This document shows, piece by piece, positions 17,401 to 26,037 of a stretch of DNA of 31,482 nt (its first letter is position 1; every line of letters begins with the position of its first letter). The stretch covers positions 1 to 31,482 of the forward strand of contig CANHGA010000002.1 of assembly GCA_947460085.1 (NCBI GenBank), read 5' to 3'. A program made the position numbers and the translations under genes. Below the pieces are notes generated by a model. That model was not told the DNA's origin. It made no database searches and was given only the letters and a program-made list of their open reading frames with translations. The stretch is from Synechococcaceae cyanobacterium. Lineage in GTDB: Bacteria > Cyanobacteriota > Cyanobacteriia > PCC-6307 > Cyanobiaceae.

Positions 17401-18870
17401 ATGGGTGATGCGTCCAAGTGTTGTGTGACCGACACCCCAGCCGAGCAAGCGCCCCCAGCCCAGGGTCCAAGGGATGCCTTGGCTGATGGGGAGAGCTTGG
17501 ATGTGTTGATCGTTGGGGGCGGTGTCTGCGGGACCGCCCTGTTGTTTGAACTGGCCCGCTACACCGATCTGGCTCGGATCGCTTTGGTGGAGCGCTACGA
17601 CCAGTTGGCCCAGGTGAATTCCAAAGCCACCAACAACAGCCAAACCATCCACTGCGGCGATATCGAGACCAACTACACCCTTGAGAAGGCGGTGCGGGTG
17701 AAGCGCACGGCCGAGATGATCGTCCACTACGCCGGTCTGCTCGATCCTGCAACGCGGGAGCGCTGCGTGTTTCGCACCCCGAAGATGGTTCTGGGGGTTG
17801 GGGAGCAGGAATGCCAGTTTCTGCGCCAGAGATTTGAGCAGTTTTCCCCCCATTTCCCGGCGATGGAGCTGCTCGAGAAGGAGACGATTGCCGAATGGGA
17901 GCCCCAGGTGGCCTTTGCCAATGGCAGCCTGCGTTCCGATGAATTGGTGGCCATTGGGATTCGACGCACCTACACCGCCGTTGATTACGAGGCTCTAGCG
18001 GAATCGTTTGTGGCCCAGGCTGGGGCCGCGGTGGCCGGCACCGGGCGCCAGTTGACGATCCAGATGGGCGCCAAGGTCACCACCATCACCCCTGACGGGG
18101 ATGGTTACCAGGTGGTGATGGCCCCTACGGCTGGCGGACCCAGCCGCCAGCTCTTTGCCCGCCATGTGGTGGTGAATGCCGGCGCCCACAGCCTGCTGAT
18201 GGCCCAGCAAATGGGCTTTGGGCTCGAGTACTCCTGCTTGCCGGTGGCTGGCAGCTTTTACTTCACCCCTGATTTGCTCAAGGGCAAGGTCTACACCGTC
18301 CAAAACGACAAGCTGCCCTTCGCCGCCATCCATGGCGATCCCGACGTGCGGGCCCCGGGCAAGACGCGCTTTGGTCCAACGGCCCTGCTCTTGCCCTTGC
18401 TTGAGCGGTATAAACCCGAGTCCTTTTGGGAATTCTTGAAGGTCCTGCGGCTCGACTGGTCGGTGTTGGCTGTGTTTTGGCAGCTGTTTCGGATTGCCGA
18501 TATCCGTAACTACATCTTCAAAAACTTGCTGTTTGAGGTGCCTTGGCTGCGCCGCTATCTCTTTTTGGCCGATGCCCGCAAGATCGTGCCCGCCATGACC
18601 CTGGCCGATCTCAGCTTTGCCGAGGGCTATGGGGGGGTACGGCCCCAGCTGATCAACAAGCGTGAGCGCAAGTTGATGCTTGGGGAAGCCAGCATTCGCC
18701 CCCTACCGGGGCTGGTGTTCAACGTGACCCCATCACCGGGTGGAACCTGTTGCCTTGGCAATGCGGCCCTGGATGTGGCCGCCATTGCCGAGCGATTGGG
18801 CTGCCAATTTGATCGCCCCCGCCTGGAGCAGGAGCTCTACGGGGAATCCCAGACGGAGCAAGTGGCCTAG
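17401..18870 (+). CDS. mqo: FAD-dependent dehydrogenase, malate:quinone oxidoreductase-like
   Basis: Mqo oxidises malate to oxaloacetate and passes electrons to the quinone pool at the membrane surface. The 489 residues begin with a 32-residue variable stretch, then LDVLIVGGGVCGTALLFELA (FAD-binding GGGVCG at 39-44), LVERYDQLAQVNSKATNNSQ, HCGDIETNYT, a middle NAGAHSLLMAQQMG segment, and GKTRFGPTALLLPLLERY and VFNVTPSPGGTCCLGNAALD near the C-terminus. These fit the Mqo family broadly, but the sequence differs from the E. coli type, and a related 2-hydroxyacid dehydrogenase cannot be excluded. The ATG at 17401 is chosen because no earlier in-frame start is supported. It converges on cobM with a 16-bp gap. 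Confidence 0.75.
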   Translation: MGDASKCCVTDTPAEQAPPAQGPRDALADGESLDVLIVGGGVCGTALLFELARYTDLARIALVERYDQLAQVNSKATNNSQTIHCGDIETNYTLEKAVRVKRTAEMIVHYAGLLDPATRERCVFRTPKMVLGVGEQECQFLRQRFEQFSPHFPAMELLEKETIAEWEPQVAFANGSLRSDELVAIGIRRTYTAVDYEALAESFVAQAGAAVAGTGRQLTIQMGAKVTTITPDGDGYQVVMAPTAGGPSRQLFARHVVVNAGAHSLLMAQQMGFGLEYSCLPVAGSFYFTPDLLKGKVYTVQNDKLPFAAIHGDPDVRAPGKTRFGPTALLLPLLERYKPESFWEFLKVLRLDWSVLAVFWQLFRIADIRNYIFKNLLFEVPWLRRYLFLADARKIVPAMTLADLSFAEGYGGVRPQLINKRERKLMLGEASIRPLPGLVFNVTPSPGGTCCLGNAALDVAAIAERLGCQFDRPRLEQELYGESQTEQVA

Positions 18871-18886
18871 ATCCCAGGACCTCGCC

Positions 18887-19714
18887 CTAGATCCCGCCGC
18901 GAAACAGGTGGTTGTGGCTGGCGGAGTACAGCTTTGAGCGGGCCTCCATGGGAGCTGCCAAGGCCGGACTCACGATGTAGAGGGTGGTGCGGATCAAATC
19001 GCGCTCGCGACTCACCTGGGCCATGTCCTTGAGGGGCACCACCGCGAGCCATTGATCGGGCCAGCTGACCCGATAGCCAATCGCCACGGGGGTTTCCGGG
19101 GGATAGTGTTCGAGTAGCTCGGCCTGGACCTCCTCCACGTGCCTGGCGCTGAGGTACAGGCAGAGGGAGGCCTTCAGGGCGGCGAGCTTGGCGAGGGATT
19201 CGGTTTCTGGCACCCCGGTGCGGCCCCCGGCCCGGCTCAGCACGATGGTTTGCACCAGCCCAGGGATGGTCAATTCGCTCTGGAGGGCCGAAGCGGTGGC
19301 CTGATAGGCGCTGAGCCCTGGGACCACCTCCACGCCGAGGCCAGCATCGGCAAGACGACAGATTTGCTCAGCCATGGCGCCGTAGAGGCAGGGGTCGCCG
19401 TCATGGAGGCGAACCACCGTTTTGCCTGCCCCAGCCCGCTCCACGATCACGGCCATCACCTCTTCGAGGGTGAGGGTGCTGGTGCGGATGCTTTCGCAAG
19501 TGGCTGGGGCAAGGGCCGCAATTTGGGGATTGATCAGGGAGTCGGTCCAAACGAGCACATCCGCCCGCTCGATCGCCTTGGCCGCCCGCAGGGTGAGCAG
19601 ATCAGGGGCGCCAGGACCCGCTCCCACGATCCACACGGTGGCTGGGCCGCCTTTGGAGAGGGGGCCCGGGTTAGGGAGGTTGGAAGGATTGGTCAAGCTG
19701 GGGGTTGGGTCCAT
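18887..19714 (-). CDS. cobM: Precorrin-4 C11-methyltransferase
   Basis: SAM-dependent methylation step in corrin ring (B12-type) synthesis. The 275 residues follow the CobM/CbiF pattern: VWIVGAGPGAPDLLTLRAAK (SAM loop), ADVLVWTDSLI, VVRLHDGDPCLYGAMAEQI, EVVPGLSAYQATASAL, IPGLVQTIVLSRAGGRTGVP and LCLYLSARHVEEV. About 25 Pro/Asn/Ser-rich residues precede the domain. The start is ATG 19714; the open frame continues upstream without family similarity. No other cob gene is in the window, as expected for cyanobacteria, where these genes are dispersed. Confidence 0.92.
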   Translation of the reverse strand: MDPTPSLTNPSNLPNPGPLSKGGPATVWIVGAGPGAPDLLTLRAAKAIERADVLVWTDSLINPQIAALAPATCESIRTSTLTLEEVMAVIVERAGAGKTVVRLHDGDPCLYGAMAEQICRLADAGLGVEVVPGLSAYQATASALQSELTIPGLVQTIVLSRAGGRTGVPETESLAKLAALKASLCLYLSARHVEEVQAELLEHYPPETPVAIGYRVSWPDQWLAVVPLKDMAQVSRERDLIRTTLYIVSPALAAPMEARSKLYSASHNHLFRGGI

Positions 19715-19749
19715 GGCGGCGACGGTGATTGGTTTAGGGGGACAACCGC

Positions 19750-20607
19750 TTAGGTCGTCAGTCCACTGGGATCGGGCAGGGCGCGCTGACGGCCATAGAG
19801 CCACCACAGGCCCAGGCCCCCCAAGACGATTAACAGCAGGCTCACCACCTGGGCCATGCGGAGGCCTCCGCTGCAAAAGGGGGGTTCGGAGAACAGGCAC
19901 AGCGGGTCAATCCGCAGGCCCTCGATCCAGACCCTGCCGCTGCTGTAGGCCATCAAATAGACACAGCTCAGGGCCCCTGGCAGCAACTGAATCCGGCCGC
20001 GGCTGGCGGTCCGAAACAGCAGCAGCAAAAGGATGCAGACCCCGAGATTCCATACGGATTCGTAGAGGAAGGTGGGATGGAAGCCGGTTTGATCCAGAAA
20101 TGGGCTGGGCCGATTGGCGAAGGGAATGGTGAGCTTCCAGGGCAAATCGGTGGGGACACCAAAGGCCTCGGAATTGAAGAAGTTGCCCCAGCGTCCAATC
20201 GCTTGTCCCAAGGCCACGGCTGGCATCAAGACATCCAGCAGGGGCCAAAAGGCCAGTTTCCGCCTGCGGCAATAGAGCACCGTGGCCAGGCTGCCGCCCA
20301 GGAGTGCCCCATGGATGGCAATCCCGCCATGCCAAATGGCGAGGGCTTCTGGCCAATTGCCCGCATATTGGCGCCATTCAAGGGCCACGTAATAGGCCCT
20401 TGCCCCAACCACGGCCCCGAGCACCAGCACGGGCAACAGATCGGCGATCAGGCCAGGGGCGATGCCCCGGGCCTTGCCCAATCGGGTGGCCAGGGCTAGG
20501 CCGCTCAGGACGGCCAGGGCTATGAGCAGGCCATACCAGCGCAAAGCAAAGGGGCCCAGCTGGAAAACCAGGGGCCCCGGAGAAGCAAAGGCGATGACCG
20601 GACTCAA
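19750..20607 (-). CDS. lgt: Prolipoprotein diacylglyceryl transferase
   Basis: Adds diacylglycerol to the lipobox cysteine of lipoprotein precursors in the cytoplasmic membrane. The 285 residues show about seven helices and the family motifs [24 protein letters not shown] (catalytic His), [26 protein letters not shown] and [12 protein letters not shown]. The best-supported start is a TTG (20607) whose last two bases are the first two of the petA stop (TTGA), with GAAGG a few bases upstream; no ATG or GTG lies between there and the first conserved segment. It is the third gene of petC-petA-lgt. Confidence 0.93.
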   Translation of the reverse strand: MSPVIAFASPGPLVFQLGPFALRWYGLLIALAVLSGLALATRLGKARGIAPGLIADLLPVLVLGAVVGARAYYVALEWRQYAGNWPEALAIWHGGIAIHGALLGGSLATVLYCRRRKLAFWPLLDVLMPAVALGQAIGRWGNFFNSEAFGVPTDLPWKLTIPFANRPSPFLDQTGFHPTFLYESVWNLGVCILLLLLFRTASRGRIQLLPGALSCVYLMAYSSGRVWIEGLRIDPLCLFSEPPFCSGGLRMAQVVSLLLIVLGGLGLWWLYGRQRALPDPSGLTT

Positions 20608-21536
20608 ATGCCTTCGGCTGCTTGCACCTTCTCAACCTGGCGCTTTTTGAGGACCAGCATGATTTGGGCAAGGGCGATGGCCGCAAAAAAGGCCAGCAGA
20701 CCGTAGATGCGAACGGGGTTTTGCAACACGATCTCGGCGTCAAGTTGGCCGAAGCCACCCACGTTGGGGTCGTTGGTGAGGGCAGCACCGGCGGCGACCA
20801 CATCACCAATCGCAACCGTGACGGTTGGGCCAGCGGGCACGGTTTCGGTCACCGTGCTGCCGTCATCAGCGGTGATTTCCACCACAGAGACACCGTTGTC
20901 ACCTGGGGTGATCGCGCTCACCTTGCCAGCAGCGGGAGCGGTGAACGCACCGTTGTTGCTCTTTTCGCCGGTGGGATAGACCTGGCCGCGGCCATGGTTG
21001 CCGCCCACGTGGAGCTGGTATTTGCCGAAATGGATCGAGCGATCGGTGCCTGGATCGGGAGACAGGATTGGGAAGACGATTTCCTGGTGTTGATCGCCAG
21101 GAAGAGGACCCACCAAGAGAATGTTGGGTTGGTCGTCGGAGTACTGGGTGTAGAAAATTCCAGCGGTTTCTTCCTTGAGCTCATCGCTCAAGCGATCTTG
21201 GGGAGCCAGGGTGAAGCCATCAGGGAGCATGACGACGGCACCCACGTTCAGGCCCGTGGGGCTGCCATCGCCAGACACCTGCTGGATTGAGGTGTCGTAG
21301 GGAATTTCCACGACAGCCTTGAAGACCGTGTCGGGGAAGACCGCCTGGGGCACTTCCACGTGGGTGGCCTTCTTGGCCAGGTGGCAGTTCGCGCAGACGA
21401 GCTTGCCGGTGGCTTCCCGGGGGCTCGCGTAGTTCTGTTGGGCCCAGAAGGGATAGGCCCAGCTTGGGGTTGCACCGATCAACAGAACGGTGATGCCGAG
21501 GAGGGAGCCCAGCAGGAGAGAAAAGGGACGACGCAT
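20604..21536 (-). CDS. petA: Cytochrome f, apoprotein
   Basis: Carries electrons from the Rieske centre to plastocyanin or cytochrome c6 on the lumenal side of the thylakoid cytochrome b6f complex. The precursor has 310 residues: a signal peptide (1-27, ending PSWA), a mature N-terminus YPFWAQQNY whose Tyr is an axial heme ligand, the heme site CANCH at 48-52, a large lumenal domain with [20 protein letters not shown], and one C-terminal anchor ([20 protein letters not shown]). The start ATG 21536 fits the usual MRR signal peptide. An in-frame ATG at 21575 overlaps the petC stop and would add 13 residues. Confidence 0.97.
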   Translation of the reverse strand: MRRPFSLLLGSLLGITVLLIGATPSWAYPFWAQQNYASPREATGKLVCANCHLAKKATHVEVPQAVFPDTVFKAVVEIPYDTSIQQVSGDGSPTGLNVGAVVMLPDGFTLAPQDRLSDELKEETAGIFYTQYSDDQPNILLVGPLPGDQHQEIVFPILSPDPGTDRSIHFGKYQLHVGGNHGRGQVYPTGEKSNNGAFTAPAAGKVSAITPGDNGVSVVEITADDGSTVTETVPAGPTVTVAIGDVVAAGAALTNDPNVGGFGQLDAEIVLQNPVRIYGLLAFFAAIALAQIMLVLKKRQVEKVQAAEGI

Positions 21537-21574
21537 CACGGTGAGCAGGCGGCAGGGGGGGAGAGAGACAGTCA

Positions 21575-22123
21575 TCAGGCCCACCAGGGCTTGCTGCCGG
21601 TGCGGAAATCTGTTTCGGTCCACTGGCTGAGGAACACGGTGTCGTTGTCGACGGCCACGTGGGCCAGGGCCAGGGGTAGGGGGGCCGGGCCACGCACCAC
21701 CTTGCCGGTGGCGTCGTACTGGGAGCCGTGGCAGGGGCACATGAACTTGTTGGCGCCACTGTTCCAGGGCACCACGCAGCCCAGGTGGGTGCAGATGGCA
21801 TTGATGCCGTAGCTGCCGATGGCGTCGGAGCCCTCCACGATCAAGTAGGTGGGATCGCCTTTCAGGCCCTGCACCAGGCTGCGATCGCCTTCCTTGTGGG
21901 TTGTCAGCCAACCGGTGGCGGTGACGACATTGCCCAGCTCATCCTTGGCGGTGGTGCCGCCGCCGCCGCCGGCGGCCTTGGGGGGAATGAAGTAGTTCAC
22001 CACCGGGTAGAGGGCGCCCAAGGCCACCCCTGTGACGGACCCGAAGGTCAGCAGGTTCATGAACTGGCGACGGCCCATCCCAGGCACATCACTGTTCGAA
22101 GCGCTCGCTGGCATCTGGGTCAT
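21575..22123 (-). CDS. petC: Cytochrome b6f Rieske iron-sulfur protein
   Basis: Takes electrons from plastoquinol and delivers them to cytochrome f. The 182 residues have an N-terminal twin-arginine stretch [11 protein letters not shown] (Arg 18-19) and one membrane anchor (about 27-46), a Gly-rich hinge (52-56), and the [2Fe-2S] cluster loops CTHLGC (111-116) and CPCHG (129-133). It ends [15 protein letters not shown], typical of cyanobacterial PetC. ATG 22123 is the start. petA follows directly. The twin-arginine segment implies Tat export, and tatC is encoded nearby. Confidence 0.97.
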   Translation of the reverse strand: MTQMPASASNSDVPGMGRRQFMNLLTFGSVTGVALGALYPVVNYFIPPKAAGGGGGTTAKDELGNVVTATGWLTTHKEGDRSLVQGLKGDPTYLIVEGSDAIGSYGINAICTHLGCVVPWNSGANKFMCPCHGSQYDATGKVVRGPAPLPLALAHVAVDNDTVFLSQWTETDFRTGSKPWWA

Positions 22124-22159
22124 ACGGGGCGGCTTTGCGGCCACAGCAACGTGGCGCCC

Positions 22160-22165
22160 ATTATG
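22160..22165 (-). promoter_or_regulatory. Possible -10 box of the petC-petA-lgt operon
   Basis: CATAAT on the minus strand lies 37 nt before the petC start in otherwise GC-rich DNA. No good -35 hexamer is found 16-18 nt upstream, so this is a weak call. Confidence 0.3.
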
Positions 22166-22250
22166 AACCTTGGCTTTGCAGGGGCGAGGGCCGTGCTCGG
22201 CCCCTAGCCCCAGGGCTGAAACATGCTGTTGTGCAATTGATCCCTTAGCC

Positions 22251-22622
22251 GTGGCCATTGCCGGCGACAAATCCCCAGAGGAAGACGGCGAATCCCTTCC
22301 AGGACAGCCACTTTCAGCGGAAGAGCTGATCGCCATCCTGCGCCAACGCTGGCAGGCCACCTACGACCTGCAATTGGTGAAGCGCCAAGGCCGTTTTCAC
22401 CTCCAGGTGATGTGGGCCTATCTCGAGCAGCAGTCCTTCCCCCTGGGAGCTGAGGCCTATCGGCTCAAGCTCGACGAGTTGGTGGGCTTGCTCAACGGCC
22501 TCGGTGTTGCCGCCCAGGTGCGCCAATGGCTGCTTACCACCGCTGATAAACCCCGCCTCGGTCGGGCCATGACCTTGCCCCTGGAGATCCCCCCTGAACG
22601 GGCTAGCGAGTTTTTGCTCTAG
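22251..22622 (+). CDS. Small conserved-type protein, possibly DUF3067
   Basis: A soluble product of about 123 residues with no membrane segment. The core [41 protein letters not shown] and [18 protein letters not shown], followed by [16 protein letters not shown], resembles the cyanobacterial DUF3067 family as I recall it; this is not a firm match. The start is uncertain: the frame is open from 22170, but GTG 22251 is closest to the conserved part. It is divergent from petC and converges on tatC with a 15-bp gap. A link to the b6f genes is suggested by position only. Confidence 0.65.
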   Translation: MAIAGDKSPEEDGESLPGQPLSAEELIAILRQRWQATYDLQLVKRQGRFHLQVMWAYLEQQSFPLGAEAYRLKLDELVGLLNGLGVAAQVRQWLLTTADKPRLGRAMTLPLEIPPERASEFLL

Positions 22623-22637
22623 CTCCCTGGGCCTGGC

Positions 22638-23459
22638 CTAGGTGGCTGGGGCGCTGCCGGGTTTGAGCCGCTCCGCCAGGGCCACCAGGGCCACCCCCAG
22701 CAAAAACAAGGCGGTGATAGCGCCTGAGAGCAGGAGCATGGTGACCGGATCGGTGGATGGGGTGAGAACGGCACCCGCGATGGCCGCAAGTACCACCACC
22801 CAGCGCCAGGCGGCGAGCATGGTGCGGGCTTTGATCAGGCCAAGGGCCCCCAGTAGCAGCTGGAGCACCGGCAGTTGGAAGGCCAGGGCCGTGGCCACCA
22901 TCAACAAAAGGACAAAGTCGAGATAGCGCTCAATGGACCAGCTCGGTTCCACCACATCGGCGCCGTAGTTGACCAAAAACGCCAAGGCCGCGGGCACCAG
23001 CGCCCACCAGGCAAAGGCCAACCCGGCGGCGAACAGCACGGCCGAGCCGGCGACAGCCGGTGCCACCAGCCGCCGCTCCCGGCGGGTCAGCCCCGGCAGC
23101 ACGAAGGCCAGCACCTCGTAGAGCACGTAGGGCAGGGCCAGGGTGAGGCCGGCATAGCCAGCCACCTTGATCGAGACAAACAGGAACTCCCCAGGGGCCA
23201 GTTGCAGAAAACGGATGCCATGGGCTGGCACCTCCAGCAGCTTGACCAGGGGTTTGACAAACACCAGGCAGGCGGCGGCCCCCAGGACCACGGCCAGCAG
23301 GCTGCGCAGCACCCGGTTGCGCAATTCCTCCAGGTGATCCACCAGGGTCATGTCCACTTCCCCGGGGAAGTCGCTGCTGGGATTGGCGCCTTCCGGTTCG
23401 GGCATGGCAATCCGAATGGGAGGCGGTGGGGGTAGGGATGGGGGCAGGGGCGTGGTCAT
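22638..23459 (-). CDS. tatC: Sec-independent protein translocase TatC
   Basis: Core receptor of the twin-arginine pathway; it binds RR signal peptides and, with TatA/B, exports folded proteins to the lumen or periplasm. The 273 residues have a Pro-rich N-terminus, then MTLVDHLEELRNRVLRSL (family signature), six membrane helices, FLQLAPGEFLFVSIKVAGYAG, and VLPGLTRRERR. The ATG at 23459 overlaps the stop of the upstream rqcH gene (ATGA), which supports it; ATG 23405 is an alternative that drops 18 Pro-rich residues. The Tat-type Rieske precursor gene petC is about 0.5 kb away on the same strand. Confidence 0.94.
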   Translation of the reverse strand: MTTPLPPSLPPPPPIRIAMPEPEGANPSSDFPGEVDMTLVDHLEELRNRVLRSLLAVVLGAAACLVFVKPLVKLLEVPAHGIRFLQLAPGEFLFVSIKVAGYAGLTLALPYVLYEVLAFVLPGLTRRERRLVAPAVAGSAVLFAAGLAFAWWALVPAALAFLVNYGADVVEPSWSIERYLDFVLLLMVATALAFQLPVLQLLLGALGLIKARTMLAAWRWVVVLAAIAGAVLTPSTDPVTMLLLSGAITALFLLGVALVALAERLKPGSAPAT

Positions 23460-25147
23460 GGCTTCTGCGCTGCAAGGAGGCTAAGGGCCCTTCCTGGTTC
23501 CCCCCAGAGTTGTTCCGCCTGACGATGGCGCACGGTGCCGGGGGCGGTGCCAGGGATGCGCTGTAGGGCCTCAATCGGAACCATCACCACGGAGACCCGG
23601 CTGTTGCCCCTGCCGCGGCTGAAATGGGCCGCCAGATCGGCGGCTGTTTGGAGATCTTCCTCGGTGGCCATCCCTTCGGAAGCCTTCAGCACCACATGGC
23701 TACCTGGCAGTTCTTGGGCATGGAACCAAAGGTCGCCCCGGCGGGCTTGCTTAAACGAAATCCACTCGTTCTGGCGGTGGTTGCGGCCCACCTGCACGGC
23801 CAAGCCGCCACTGCTTTGCACTTGCAGGGGCTCGGGTTGGGCCGGCTCCCCGAGTTTCCGATCACGGCGACTGGGTAGGGCCTTGGCCTTCTTGCTGCCG
23901 CAGCCGAGGAGCCCCTGGAGTTCCTGCTCAAGCCCTTCGATCTCTGGGATGGTGCTGGCCTGCTCCAAGAAGGTGAGACTGTTTTCTAGGGCGGCCAGCC
24001 GCTGGTGGTGGAGTTCGAGCCGCGGCGTGATCGCTGCCACCGAGCGGCGCAATTTGCGGGCCCGCTTGTAGAGCTTCTGGGCCGTGTCAACGCATTGGCG
24101 GCTGGGTTGCCGCTGGCTCAGGAGGGCATCGGCCTGCTGCTGCATGGTGGCGCTTTCGGGCACCGCCTCCAACAGGGCCTGCTGGGCCTGGGCCTCGCGG
24201 GCTTCCCGCTCTGCGGCCCGTTGCAAGGTCTGGCCCAACTGGTGGCGGCGCTGGGCCAACCGTTGTTCATCCAGATGGTTGCCGTAGTAGGCCGCCATGG
24301 CTTGGTTAATCGCCAGGGGCGCTTTCTCGGGGCTGGAGAGGGCAGGCCAGCAGCGGTAGCCGCCGCCGGTTTGTTGCCAGGCAAAGCCTTCGGCTTCAAC
24401 GCACCCAAGCCAGCGCTGCCAGCGCTCCCAAAGCTGTTGCCATTGGCTGGCTGCGAGCTCCTCCACAGCCAAGTCCTGCCAGTCGGCAGGCAGGAGCTGC
24501 TGGATTAGGGCCGGACTCATCCCCTGGTAAGCGCTGGCCAGGGCTTTGCCAAGGGGGAGGGGCAGCAGGCTGAGGCGCCCCTGCCAGCTGGCCATGGTTT
24601 CGCCGCCGTGGGGTGGTTCTCCGGCGAGGGGGGGCGGTGGTTGGTAGGGGTCGCCGGTGCCAATCGGCCGCAGCCTTGATTGCTGGGGTTTCACCTGGCG
24701 GGCCAGGGCGATTGCCTGCCTGGTTTGATCCAGCAGCAGCAGATTGCTGTGCCGCCCCATCAGTTCCACCACCAGGGTCCGTTCGATGGCCTCGCCGGGG
24801 CGCCGGGAAAACCCCAGTTCCACCACCCGCTCCCAGCCGGCCTGGCAGATGGAGCCCAGGGCCAGGCCCCGCAGGCTGTGCTGGAGCTGCTGGGCCAGGG
24901 TGCTGCCATCCCCGAGGCGGGGTGGGGCGGCCACGCTGTGAACCCTGGCTGCCTCGGCCTGCCAACTCAGCTCGAGCCAATGGATCCCCTCCAGGCTGCG
25001 CAGCCCGATCTGGATGCTGTGGGGAGTGGCCTGTTGGGCCTTCTCAAAGCGACTGGGCAGGAGATGGCGGCGCCATTCACTGAGCACAGCCTTGAGGCTG
25101 GTCACATCCATTGGTTGCAAGCGAGCCTGGGGCTGCGCGCGGTCCAT
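23456..25147 (-). CDS. rqcH: NFACT-family ribosome quality-control protein (RqcH/Rqc2-like)
   Basis: Bacterial homologues bind stalled 50S subunits and add C-terminal alanine tails. The 563 residues show an NFACT-N domain (1 to about 140, with VVELMGRHSNLLLLD), a charged helical coiled-coil region (about 290-440), and the NFACT-R domain with NEWISFKQARRGDLWFHAQ and LPGSHVVLKASEG. At the place of the Asp-Arg pair needed for tRNA selection in B. subtilis RqcH, this protein reads GWERVV (Glu106-Arg107). The start is ATG 25147 or ATG 25111; the longer is kept because LQPMD-type starts occur in relatives as I recall them. It is coupled to tatC by ATGA and divergent from gmk. Confidence 0.85.
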   Translation of the reverse strand: MDRAQPQARLQPMDVTSLKAVLSEWRRHLLPSRFEKAQQATPHSIQIGLRSLEGIHWLELSWQAEAARVHSVAAPPRLGDGSTLAQQLQHSLRGLALGSICQAGWERVVELGFSRRPGEAIERTLVVELMGRHSNLLLLDQTRQAIALARQVKPQQSRLRPIGTGDPYQPPPPLAGEPPHGGETMASWQGRLSLLPLPLGKALASAYQGMSPALIQQLLPADWQDLAVEELAASQWQQLWERWQRWLGCVEAEGFAWQQTGGGYRCWPALSSPEKAPLAINQAMAAYYGNHLDEQRLAQRRHQLGQTLQRAAEREAREAQAQQALLEAVPESATMQQQADALLSQRQPSRQCVDTAQKLYKRARKLRRSVAAITPRLELHHQRLAALENSLTFLEQASTIPEIEGLEQELQGLLGCGSKKAKALPSRRDRKLGEPAQPEPLQVQSSGGLAVQVGRNHRQNEWISFKQARRGDLWFHAQELPGSHVVLKASEGMATEEDLQTAADLAAHFSRGRGNSRVSVVMVPIEALQRIPGTAPGTVRHRQAEQLWGEPGRALSLLAAQKP

Positions 25148-25207
25148 GGCTAGGGCGAAGGCCTTCAATGCTGGCTTCTACTCTGCAGCCCCAAGCTGTT
25201 GCCTGCC

Positions 25208-25768
25208 ATGGTCGACGCCGTTCCCGGCCGCCTCACCTTGATCACCGGTCCCAGTGGCGTGGGGAAGGGAACCCTGGTGGCGCAGCTCCTGGCGAAGCAT
25301 TCCGAGATCTGGCTGTCGATTTCTGCCACCACCCGCAGCCCCCGGGCCGGCGAAGTGGATGGTCAGCATTACTTCTTTTTGAGTCGGGAGACCTTTGAGC
25401 AGCAGGTGGCTGCAGGGGGCTTTTTGGAATGGGCCGAATTTGCCGGCAATCTCTATGGCACGCCCCGCAAACCCGTGGAGGACTCCTTGGCCCTGGGCCG
25501 TCCGGTGCTGTTGGAAATTGAGCTGGAAGGGGCTCGCCAGGTGCGCCAAAGCTTTCCAGCCGGATTCCAGGTTTTCCTCAAGCCGCCATCCTTTGAGGAG
25601 CTCGAGCGCCGTATCCGGGGCCGGGGAACCGACAGCGAGGAGGCGATCAGCAAGCGTCTTGGCCGCGCCCGCGTGGAGCTGGAGGCGGAGGGGGAGTTTG
25701 ATGCCGCCCTGGTGAATGGTGATCTGGCGACTGCCCTTGCTGAGCTCGAAGGGTTGATGGGCCTCTAG
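25208..25768 (+). CDS. gmk: Guanylate kinase
   Basis: Phosphorylates GMP to GDP with ATP, in the cytoplasm. The 186 residues include the P-loop [37 protein letters not shown] (GMP binding), [29 protein letters not shown] (Walker B region) and [17 protein letters not shown] (lid). The length is normal. ATG 25208 is preferred; a TTG three codons upstream is in frame. The 60-bp divergent gap to rqcH shows no clear promoter. Confidence 0.96.
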   Translation: MVDAVPGRLTLITGPSGVGKGTLVAQLLAKHSEIWLSISATTRSPRAGEVDGQHYFFLSRETFEQQVAAGGFLEWAEFAGNLYGTPRKPVEDSLALGRPVLLEIELEGARQVRQSFPAGFQVFLKPPSFEELERRIRGRGTDSEEAISKRLGRARVELEAEGEFDAALVNGDLATALAELEGLMGL

Positions 25769-25804
25769 ATCCTGACTGGACCGTGACGGCACCCTTGGCA
25801 CCAT

Positions 25805-25830
25805 AAAAAAAGCGGCCCTTGGGGCCGCTT
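25805..25830 (-). terminator. Intrinsic terminator of psaF-psaJ
   Basis: AAGCGGCCC (25810-25818) pairs with GGGCCGCTT (25822-25830) around a 3-nt loop. Read on the minus strand, this 9-bp stem runs into seven T residues (25811-25805), 42 nt after the psaJ stop. It is a textbook rho-independent terminator for the minus strand. On the plus strand the stem lacks a T tail, so gmk termination is less certain. Confidence 0.9.
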
Positions 25831-25871
25831 CGCGGTTGGTCGCTCAATCCGGGTGGAGTGGCGAATCCAGA

Positions 25872-25988
25872 TCACATGGGGTGGAACAGGAGATCGGGAT
25901 AGAAACGGTTGAATTCGATCAGGATTCCAGCGGTAACCGAAAACCAGAGCGCCGCAAAAACTGGAGCGGTGGTGAGGAATTTCTTCAT
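25872..25988 (-). CDS. psaJ: Photosystem I subunit IX (PsaJ)
   Basis: A 38-residue single-helix thylakoid subunit that contacts PsaF. The protein begins [15 protein letters not shown], contains [18 protein letters not shown] and stops there. These segments match PsaJ almost residue for residue as I know the family. It lies 49 nt downstream of psaF and 42 nt before a strong terminator, so the two form a bicistronic operon. Confidence 0.97.
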   Translation of the reverse strand: MKKFLTTAPVFAALWFSVTAGILIEFNRFYPDLLFHPM

Positions 25989-26037
25989 GACTCAGAACGC
26001 GATGAGTGGGAAAGGGGAGGGATCGACGGGCTGGGGT

